In this document: positions 55,771 to 64,000 of the stretch, in pieces
Numbering within the stretch: the first letter of the stretch is position 1
How the letters are laid out: every line of letters begins with the position of its first letter
Source of the DNA: Anticarsia gemmatalis
Taxonomy: Eukaryota; Arthropoda; Insecta; Lepidoptera; Erebidae
Reading direction: 5' to 3'
DNA length: 64,000 nt
Assembly (NCBI RefSeq): GCF_050436995.1
Contig: NC_134771.1
Span: 4,133,501 to 4,197,500, forward strand
The notes under the pieces: generated by a model
Seen by the model: the letters and a program-made list of their open reading frames with translations, nothing else
The model's database searches: none
Told to the model about the DNA's origin: nothing
Translations under genes and position numbers: made by a program

Positions 55771-55914
55771 CTATAAACAAAGTCTTACACATTTGGTCGC
55801 CATGGCCGAATAAGTGGATTGACATCCAGTCTCGATGTTATATTATAATCAGTGATTATATACTCATTTACTTGATTTATTACTTAAACCATGTTTATTT
55901 TATTATATTTATTA

Positions 55915-56010
55915 CTATGTGTATTGGAAATAAATATCACTTGTTCCAACGGTGAAGGAAAACATCGTGATGGAACCTTGCATGCCCGAGAGTTGTTGAA
56001 TTAGCGATGC
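55915..56010 (+). mobile_element. SINE B body fragment
   Basis: Contains cacttgttccaacggtgaag and aaaacatcgtgatggaacct, then decays. Confidence 0.45.
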
Positions 56011-56479
56011 CCAAATGTGTTAGAAATTTTCTACAGCATTTGTATTTCAGCTAAAAATACTAATTCTAGAATTCTAGTACTAACGGCCGTTTTCAATATT
56101 CCATCTAAGATCTCAGATAGATTCCGTCAAAAAAATCTAACATTAAATAATTACGGGAGAAATTGTATTTATGCATGTGTTATTGAAGGCGAAGTAACGA
56201 TAGGTAATAGTTATCTCTAGTAAGTATCGGAGGATAGGATATTGAAAACGGCCGTTTTTTTAATTGAAATGTTAAAACTGACTATTTATTTTAGATCCTT
56301 CCTTTTGAAAAGGAACAATTTTAAAATGTTTACTACTCTTTTTAGATAAATAGATAATAATGGTTAAAATGATATTACTTATTATTAATGAAATAAATTG
56401 TATTTTATCACATACTAGTTTTATTACTTACTGCTTATTCAAAATTCAAGTAGGAATATAAATGCTGCTTTATTATCGG

Positions 56480-56680
56480 CCATTGGTTTAGGTCACCACG
56501 CCGCTACCACTGCGTCGGGAGGTCGTGGGTTCAATTCCCACACGGAACAATTATTTGCGCGATCCACAAATAATTGTTTCGGGTCTGATTGTGCTTTGTG
56601 TCCGTTGTTTGTATATTTGTAAAAGTCCCCGCGACACAAGAGCAATTCTTAGTGCGAGAGTTTTCTTTTAAAAAGCAAAG
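56480..56680 (+). mobile_element. SINE G copy
   Basis: Head with ggtcaccacgccgctacc and B box gggttcaattccc, followed by the same body as 36.7 kb. Confidence 0.6.
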
Positions 56681-56875
56681 AAACTTATCCAGGTGATTTT
56701 AAATAAAATTACTTAACTTCGTAGATATAATTATTGTTATATTATAGTAATTATTGAATATATTTTACACACGACGGTCATGTATGCTAGGAATGTTAGC
56801 AAGTCTACGTAGAGTGCTTGTTTCTATTCAGATCTTTTGGAAGAAATTAAGAGGCAAAATTGTTCCCTGCTGTCG

Positions 56876-57036
56876 AGGCGCCCGTAGCCAGTTGCGCTCA
56901 CCGGTCGGTAAACGATCTGTGGGTTAAGCAACCCTTGGCGCGGTCACTCCATAGATGGGTGAGCGCATAGTGGTATTTCAACTGGGCGTCTTCGTGCTTC
57001 GGAGAGCACGTTAAAAGTCGGTCCCGGTTGCTACAG
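56876..57036 (-). repeat. Repeat C copy, 5' end missing
   Basis: Reverse copy from gcgcccgtagccagttgcgc to agtcggtcccggttgctac. It abuts repeat F. Confidence 0.55.
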
Positions 57037-57042
57037 TTGCAA

Positions 57043-57250
57043 CAGGGTTCCATACCCAAAGAGCTCTATTACTAAGCCTCGGCGGTCTGTCCGTCTGTCA
57101 CCAGTCTGTATCTCATAAACCGTAATAGCTAGAAAGCTGAAATTTTCACAAATTATGTATTACTTTTGCCACTATAACCACAAATACTAAACATTAAAAA
57201 ATATGATATAATAAATGCACAAACAGTAATTTTGTTCCAAACTATTAAAG
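57043..57250. repeat. Repeat F, unclassified
   Basis: Sequence with ggttccatacccaaagagct and tctgtatctcataaaccgta resembles a widespread insect repeat by recollection only. Only one copy is in this window. Confidence 0.35.
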
Positions 57251-57361
57251 GTATATATCCGTCTCTTTCGCACATGCACAATTGCTATTCTCCTCTCGCT
57301 CTAGCACGCTACGTGACGTCATCCCATACATTCCCGTCGTGTAGTTAGTTTAGTAATTAAT

Positions 57362-57409
57362 TTATTTCAACAGCGACCATTTGAGTTGCTCCTTTGCCGA
57401 TTGCAATAC
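57362..57409 (-). CDS. COPZ1: COPZ exon 6, 16-codon last exon
   Basis: VLQSAKEQLKWSLLK and TAA, after acceptor atttcag. Identified by the conserved zeta-COP C-terminus after a 3.4-kb intron. The stop overlaps an AATAAA hexamer (TTGAAATAAAT), probably too early to be the working poly(A) signal. Confidence 0.92.
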   Translation of the reverse strand, partial: VLQSAKEQLKWSLLK

Positions 57410-60400
57410 CTGAAATTATAGAAAAACTAACTTATAGAATGTATAAAAAATAATCAGAAATATTCCTTTTCGGTTATAAATAACTAATAATAAATTTAAA
57501 GATAATAAGGCATAAAACCTTCAAGATAAAACTAACAATTTTACTTAAAAAAACTATTGCGTTTGTCTGTCCCTGCTTAAGATGAAAAAGAAAGGTGTTA
57601 ATCAACTTCATTGCGATTACTATCTAATTAAAATTGGTAGCCGAAAAGCTACCCTTTTGTAAGCAGGGGTTTAGTCAGCACCCCCTGTTTAATATCTCTT
57701 AACTTTATAATACTAATAATATGAATTAATACAGATTTGTTGTTTTAAAATAATACTAAATTATCACTGAAAATGAAAGTAGGTAGGAATTGTTAAGTTT
57801 CTAATATTTGCGTTGCGGCTTCGTAGAGATACGAATACAATTTTTTTATCTTTGACTAATAAACTTGGTAAATTTTATATTTTTTACCATTATTATATTG
57901 GACTTTTAAAAAATATTGTAAAGTATTCTCGCATTACTGAAAGACCAATTTTACTAGTTTTCGAATTTTTTTAAGTTGCAGATATCATAGTAAGTAAGAT
58001 TCACATTAAAGAGAATATACTCATAGCCCATTACCATAAAAATATTTAAAAATCCAATTTCTAAGCAAAAGAAACCAATATTTACAACAGCAGAAAATAA
58101 GATTTGCCTGAAAATTCGTGCATTTTATACAGTGCTTGGCATAAAAGTGTAAAAGCAGTTTTCATTCTTAGCAGATGCTTATAATATTATTTGACTAAAA
58201 AAATAATAAACTTTTAACAATAATAAAATATTTTGTACCAAAATAAAGACGAAGTACTTTTTCAATATTGCACTTAATGATGTAATTCTTTAAGAATAAC
58301 TTTAACTTAGCTATAGAAGTTTTAAATGGCTTATGAACAAACTTGTACGTTGTTCGATGAAAATTATGCCGACTATAGTAATTTTAATGTAAAAATAAAA
58401 CTAATCCCAAAACAACAGACAATTTACAAAATGAATTCCCAATTGTTTTTTTTAATGCGAAAAGCGATAGAGCCAAAAAAAGGGTTGCCAAAGAGAAAAA
58501 ATAAATAAAAAAATAAAAATGTTAGTAAATAAAATGTTTAATAAGCTATAAAATAACTACAATATTATTATTGCCGCTTTTAAATATTGACTAGTTATAT
58601 CCCCCGGCTTTTCTCACATATTCATTATGTTCTGTAGTATCTGAAATTTTGTAAAATTTGGAATTTTAATAAAGAAATTTTTTGGTATTATTTTGTTAGT
58701 AGAAAAAGAAATTGAATTATTATCGAAAAATATACTAAAATATAATCACCAAGTCCCAAAGGTGTTTTCAAAAATATACTTATTTAAATTATTTTTTGGA
58801 CTTACACAAGTGCATATAAAATAAAAACCACAAAAGGTTAGTTGTAAATGTATAATGTATGACCCCATACATGACATAGACAATACAAAAAAAAACAAAC
58901 CATAAACTATCACACATAAAAAATCTTAAAAAAATATTTCTATCTTGTAACACTATGGCGCGTAATTTTAACATTATTATTTAATTATAATAGCTGTTTT
59001 AAAATTATTTACTACAGTCAATCTACTAAATTGTTATTTGGGTAACTTTAACCCAATATTTTAAATAACTATTTATTTAAAATAAACATAATTATATTTT
59101 ACTTACTTGGTACTTACCCAACTTTGTAATAAAAATATTCTTTTTACTTTCAAACATATTAATCTCTTATTTATTGGGATTTCCGCATATTATTATTATA
59201 CATTTTTTAACGTTAACTTTTTAATTTCCAAAAGGAAAATATACCCAAATTAAAGGGTAATCAAATAAAAATAGGGAAAAAGTTACCCAAATTCCCGAAA
59301 AAAATACATAAAAAATAATAAAATATCATTCGCACTCCGAATCGTTTATTAACACAGTAATAATATAATACAAAAATAATAATACTCTTTTATTATTTAA
59401 TAATAATTATTATTTAAATTATGCTGGCAATTTTTTCAAAATAATTGTTGTATAGAGTTGCACCATACAGAAGTGAATACTATAAGAAAATATTTAACTT
59501 TAAAATTGTAGAGCTACCATTGAAAATTACTTGACTATAAAAATCTATCAATTTCAATAATCTAACTTTAGTATAAAGGCTTACTTTGGATAAGTAACTT
59601 GGTTTAATTAGTATAATTATTTTTTTCGTAATAAATTACCTGGGTTATAACAGGATACCCCTCAGTAAGACTGGTTTTCAGACTTTCAAGCAAAAGCACA
59701 GTAGGAAAAATAATAATTCTTAAGGGCCTATATATATTTCAATTGTCAAAAAATTGTCAAAGATTGCTTCATAGGTTGAAGCACTGGTGTGCACTGATGA
59801 GCGAAAATGGCAAAAATCTACTGTTCCACATTCCTTTAGTAACAGGTTTTTATAGTCAAGTAATATTGTTTAATATTAATGGCACAAAACTAAAAGTGCA
59901 AACACAACTGTCAACTATTCTACACACACAATACTGTACGATCATATTTGTATTAAAGATTTTAATGAAATTAATTTTATCAAAAATTTTTTAAAGACGT
60001 CACTAATTTATGTCGATTGCACGGTGTCTACAAAAAATAATTATTCAGCCTTTTTCAAGACTCTAAAATGTGATCTAAATTGGTTTAACTATTTGGCTTT
60101 GAAACTGCAATAATACCAATATCTATATTTTTTTTATATTAGTACAGCAATATAGTAAAATTGCGATTATTGTCTCTTTCAGAATACAAATATGTTCGGA
60201 CAGTATTTAAAAAATATTTGTGTTGTAATATGCTGTGATTGGGATAAATAAATGCAATTAGTTTTCTAAAAAATATTTAAATATCTACTATATGGATTCA
60301 TCAATTAAAATTTTAACAGCCCATTTACACTAAAACCTTTTCCCTTATCCCACGTTACATGAAATTAACTCAACATGACTGTGTTCTCTCAAAAACATGC

Positions 60401-63400
60401 TATAAAGGGGATTTGGCTAATGTTTTTACAACCGGCTGTCTGACTGACATCAACCCTCTTTGGGAATTGCTACAAAAATATTGGCCACTTCTTTTTTAGA
60501 TACCTAATAATAGCTACCTAGAAAACAAACTCGTTTGACGTGATAAATACGATATAACTTGACAGAACTTACTCTGCAGTTATTAATACATCATCTACAT
60601 AATATCTGATCATTCAAAAAATGATGACATATTTTTTTACTATCGAACTGACTAAATAAATCACCTTACTATTATTTTGCTACCTCAGAAACCCCATTTT
60701 TCAAGATCTTATTCAAAGCATTTAATTAATATTCACAGCACATTACAACAACAAATAGTACCGTAGCCACTACCAAAAGAATTTATTGACTTGTTCCATT
60801 ACCTGCGCGACGGTCTGCTCTCCGAGCGGCACGTCCTCCGTCCGGAGCGCTGCGCGACCCACTATTGAGGTCGGGTCTGAGTCCAGGATAACACTGGAAA
60901 CAGATAAAAATAATAGCTGACCCGCGCAACTTCGCTTGCGTCACATAAGAGAGAATGGGTCAAAATTTTCCCCGTTTCCGAAACATTTTTTACTGGTACT
61001 CTGCTCCTATTGGTCGTAGCGTAATGATATATAGCCTATAACCTTCCTCGATAAATGGGCTATCTAACACTGAAAGAATTTTTCAAATCGGACCGAAGTA
61101 GTTCCTGAGATTAGCGCGTTCAAACAAACAAACAAACAAACTCTTCAGCTTTATAATATTATAATAATATATAATATAATATATAATATTATAATATTAT
61201 AATATAATATATAATATTTATAATATATAATATTAGTATAGATATAGATTTCAATTAGGCAGTTTTTTAAGAGAGAATAGAGAGCATATGATTTATTTCT
61301 ACTTAATATTTGAGAGCAGTGATAGCAAAGTGGTTTAAGTTGGCACCTCCCAGGCAAGTGGTCGAATGTTCGAACGCGTGGCAACACACCAATGACTTCT
61401 CGAAGTTATGTGTGTATTAGAAATAATTATTATCACTTGTTCCAACTATGTTGGAAAACATCGTGATGCAACCTTGCATGCCTGAGAGCTCTTTAAAACA
61501 GTTTTCGAAGGTAGGCAAAGTCCCCAACCCTCAACTAGCCAGCGTGGTGGACTCAAGGCCTAACCCCACCCTCATTTCAAAATACCCTTGCCTAGAAGTG
61601 GGACAGTAATGAGTTAAATTTAAATTTATTTTTTAAACATGCTTTATAATTACATTTTCATTAAAAAGTGTAATTCTTTCTACTACAAATTAATGAATAG
61701 TGTTTACTACTCACCCGCCATCGCAGATCTCATCGAAAGCCAGCATCACGGCGTCCAAGTTGTCGAACAACACTCGCCTCTCCACGTTCCTTCTGAGCAG
61801 TATACTGACAGACTCGTACAACGCGTTCAATACTGATTGTAGTATTAACTGGAATTAAATGAATTGAAATAATTAAAATAGGTCAAAATTAAGCCTAAAA
61901 TACAAAACTGGAGTTAGACACTTTTACAACCCTTAACATTCATAGCTGGTTGGTAAACAATCCGTTGGAGCAACACATACCAGACATGGTTATTTTATTT
62001 ATGGCAACCATAAGTATTTCATCAAAATATCTGTAAAAACATCAGGAGACTGCATAGATAGGTCATATCTTGTGTTGTATTTATGTTTAAACGTATAGAA
62101 CGACAGAAACTAGTCGATGTGCAGAAATTGGCCGCTAACGCCGAGACAACAACCCGTGGTCAGCATCCCCTCGGTAATGTACCTTCGTTCCCGTATAGCG
62201 GCCGACCCGTCATCTTTGGCGTTACTTACGACCCGTGACCAACTTAGACCTTAAGATTCAAATTCGAATTCAAATTCAATTTTTATTCACAAACAATTTT
62301 TACATTGTGTTTGAATACATATAAAGACAGAAAAACACCACTTACACATCCCAGTACAAGTATTGAATACAAAATAACACTATTATAAACATGCATGTCA
62401 ACAGAATAAAAACAATCCAAAGCGATGAGTGGTCAATAATAAATTATAATTAAATTTAAGCGAATTGTATTTTTTTAATAAATGGATTATAGATGTCTTT
62501 ATATAAAACAATTAATGATGTGAATTATGTCATTAAATTTATTGTTATAATAGTAATTTATTATTGTTGTTCCACCTCACAGTATGTACACTTTTGCAAA
62601 TCATCAAGAGAATATAAACACCCTGATTGTTGGGTACACTGAGTGGATTGAAGTTATTTGGCAGTCTGCAAGTTCTACAGCAACTGATATGAATAATTGC
62701 ATGATGCATGAAGTCTAGCGTGGCAGGCCAGAGTAAATTTAGTTAACACTAAAGAAATTACCTCATTTTCATGTGAGCTGCCCATAACATAGAAGAACAG
62801 GTCCACATTGCTCTTGTACACACAGGTCAGACCTTCTAGCATGATGATCTCTGCGTTTGCTCTGAAAACATAGCAATAACAATTTAACCACTCAAATATA
62901 TAAGGAAGATATTTCTTTTGTCAATCAAAGTAGTTAAAGTTGTTTCCAGTCTGTCACTAAATTGTTTGTATAAAAGTTAAAGCCTAAAGGCTTATTAAGA
63001 GTTTTGTTTCTTTCACTCCTTAGCGAAATGAAAAAGAGAAAACATATTATAGTAGCTTTTTAACTAAAATAGGTTTATAGTGCGTTTGTGAATAAGAGGG
63101 TTTAGGTTTTAGTAGTGTTTTTTATTAATGACCCATTGCTGGGCAAAAGTCTCCTTCTGAACCAAGGGATGGGCAGAGAGGTTGGGTTCTAAGTCTCTTC
63201 AAGAGCTGGTTTGATACTTTCTGTGCCCTCAAGAAATGTATTAAACAACTGTTAGGAATACAAGGTTTCATCACTATATTCTGTATAATAGCTGCTTGGA
63301 TAAGTTTACCTGTGAGTCTTATTAAACAGGTTCTTCTCAAAAGCCTTCTGTTCTTTAGCAGTGGGCAGCACGTCTTTGTCATAGTACTTGGCTAAGATCC

Positions 63401-63455
63401 TGTTGCCATCATTGTCTAGGATGCACATCCCTTTGACTATGTACAGGGTGGGTTC
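57362..63455 (-). CDS. COPZ1: Coatomer subunit zeta (COPI), 5' exon missing
   Basis: Zeta-COP is a small subunit of the COPI F-subcomplex and works in retrograde Golgi-to-ER vesicle traffic in the cytosol. Five exons give 172 residues up to the stop: 63,310-63,455, 62,762-62,861, 61,715-61,848, 60,803-60,893 and 57,362-57,409. The frame starts EPTLYIVKGMCILDNDG and ends KEQLKWSLLK. Vertebrate COPZ1 is about 177 residues, so only a short N-terminal piece, from an exon beyond the right edge, is missing. The longin-like core is intact. Convergent with ISOC2. Confidence 0.95.
57410..60802 (-). other. COPZ intron 5
   Basis: A 3.4-kb very AT-rich intron. Apart from a repeat D fragment near 59.65 kb I see no feature; its short open frames have no support. 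Confidence 0.7.
59638..59690 (+). repeat. Repeat D fragment
   Basis: Short match around cctgggttataacaggatac and gactggttttcagactttc. Confidence 0.35.
60803..60893 (-). CDS. COPZ1: COPZ exon 5
   Basis: Completes the Gly codon, then VILDSDPTSIVGRAALRTED to GEQTVAQ. Acceptor tttccag, donor CAG/gtaatg. GC-rich compared with its introns. Confidence 0.93.
60913..61242 (-). mobile_element. Helitron I copy in COPZ intron, with TA expansion
   Basis: Minus-strand copy: TC start at 61,242, hairpin intact, last base of CTAG mutated (CTAT). The 5' part has grown by a TA/TAATAT repeat at about 61,153-61,230, which makes it longer than the other copies. Confidence 0.7.
61305..61622 (+). mobile_element. 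SINE B, full length, in COPZ intron
   Basis: tRNA-like head (agtgatagcaaagtggttta, then gttcgaac), body with gtgtattagaaataattat and ggtggactcaaggcctaac, end agtgggacagtaatgagtt. Confidence 0.7.
61715..61848 (-). CDS. COPZ1: COPZ exon 4
   Basis: Forty-four codons plus two bases: LILQSVLNALYESVSILLRR to AFDEICDG, split Gly at the end. Acceptor attccag, donor GG/gtgagt. Confidence 0.93.
61849..62761 (-). other. COPZ intron 3
   Basis: Contains a GC-rich patch (about 62,125-62,245) followed by a possible LINE tail. The rest is unremarkable. Confidence 0.7.
62255..62400 (-). repeat. Possible LINE 3' end with (TTTGAA)n tail
   Basis: On the minus strand the segment ends in tandem ttgaatttgaattcgaattt, as short tandem tails of some non-LTR retroelements do. 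It lies in COPZ intron 3. Confidence 0.35.
62762..62861 (-). CDS. COPZ1: COPZ exon 3
   Basis: One hundred bases completing a split Arg codon, then ANAEIIMLEGLTCVYKSNVD to SSHENE. Acceptor ttttcag, donor GAG/gtaatt. Confidence 0.93.
62862..63309 (-). other. COPZ intron 2
   Basis: Holds the truncated MITE T2 copy; 63,120-63,290 resembles a diverged SINE B tail (gacccattgctgggcaaa). Confidence 0.65.
62983..63100 (-). mobile_element. MITE T2, truncated, in COPZ intron
   Basis: Reverse copy of the 28.9-kb element: cactccttagcgaaatgaaa and aaaataggtttatagt, ending gaataagaggg; the other terminus is lost. Confidence 0.55.
63310..63455 (-). CDS. COPZ1: COPZ exon 2
   Basis: Forty-eight codons plus two bases, from atctcag/GAACCC to CACAG/gtaaac. 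Encodes EPTLYIVKGMCILDNDGNRI through KNLFNKTH. The first residue matches the Glu after the short N-terminus of known zeta subunits. Confidence 0.93.
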
Positions 63456-64000
63456 CTGAGATAAAATACCTGTATTTTAGGTTCTATTTACACACATACA
63501 TAATATCACACGTTTTTTCCACAAGGGTAGGCAGAGACTAAAGAACTAGAAGAAAAGAACTATTAGAAGAGAGATAGAGGTTTTATAAAGTGGTCTAAAA
63601 ACCAGGGATCTCTTCTCATCGTTGCTGCATCTGTCTATTTGTTTGCGTTTAATGACAAATGTACTGATTCCCGAAGTTTTAGCGCACTGGGTGGAACTGA
63701 GGCGGCCTGGGTGTGAAATCACATTACTGTATTTAGTATTACCGTCTGTATCTAACAGTAATAGAGGAATAGACCAACTATTGGCCGAATCCATTGACTT
63801 TAGAACAGAAATGTACTAAGTTGTACTTTGCGACGTATATACCAAGATTATTTACTAAAAACAACACTTGTAGTACTAATATAGAGTCTGTAGGCTTTGT
63901 AGATGCATTTTTTAACATTTGGAGTGAATTTTACTAAGAAAAATCAAGCAAAACTGTGAGAAATCAGCCAAAGTCGGCGGCACTTGGTTAGCTACGATAA
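63456..64000 (-). other. Part of COPZ intron 1
   Basis: A repeat E fragment at about 63,488-63,545; nothing else recognised. No exon with a start codon and a donor in the right phase was found here, so exon 1 should lie to the right. Confidence 0.6.

Larger units (their letters stand above)
54727..57361. other. Interval between convergent ISOC2 and COPZ genes
   Basis: Contains the ISOC2 4b 3' UTR at the left, then a tRNA-headed SINE (55.5 kb), a SINE B fragment, SINE G, repeat C and repeat F. From 54,727 to 55,544 I see no feature beyond likely UTR. Confidence 0.6.
60894..61714 (-). other. COPZ intron 4
   Basis: Contains a Helitron I copy with a TA expansion and a full-length SINE B. Confidence 0.75.

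Noticed and set aside
61639..61836. Plus-strand frame over COPZ exon 4
   Set aside because: The minus strand here encodes the conserved zeta-COP sequence with correct splice sites.

Overview
The window looks like a lepidopteran (moth) nuclear genome. It has short AT-rich introns with GT-AG splice sites, many copies of the small 5'-TC...CTAG-3' Helitrons typical of Lepidoptera, several tRNA-derived SINE families, and hAT-, mariner- and other TIR-type MITEs. There is no sign of bacterial, organellar or viral organisation. Noctuoidea is a guess, not something the sequence settles.

Region 1 (about 1-25,657, minus strand) is one giant gene for a secreted chitin-binding mucin. I could assign 33 consecutive coding exons, about 5,230 residues, from the signal-peptide exon at 25.6 kb to an exon cut by the left edge. 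All 32 internal boundaries are phase 0, and each falls inside a six-cysteine CBM14 (peritrophin-A) domain just before cysteine 5. Every internal exon therefore encodes the end of one domain, a Thr-rich linker, and the start of the next. Linkers change along the protein: TTPxP near the N-terminus, about 1,620 residues of TTPEP/TTAEP in the 5,043-bp exon 8, TTxASE in exons 12-30, and almost none in exons 31-33. A peritrophic-matrix (midgut) or other chitin-associated mucin is the natural reading, but tissue cannot be read from the sequence.

Region 2 (about 25.7-51.5 kb) is a gene-poor interval full of mobile elements: Helitrons, SINEs, MITEs and some nested insertions. I found no protein-coding gene there. 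It may hold an untranslated first exon and promoter of the mucin gene.

Region 3 (51,583-54,726, plus strand) is an isochorismatase-domain hydrolase of the ISOC2 type with catalytic Asp23, Lys84 and Cys118. It has two homologous, mutually exclusive last exons. The first ends in Ser-Lys-Leu, a canonical peroxisomal targeting signal; the second does not.

Region 4 (57,362-63,455, minus strand) is the zeta subunit of the COPI coatomer. Its last five exons are present and the first coding exon lies beyond the right edge. It converges on the isochorismatase gene. The three genes do not form an obvious pathway: one secreted structural glycoprotein next to two housekeeping-type genes.
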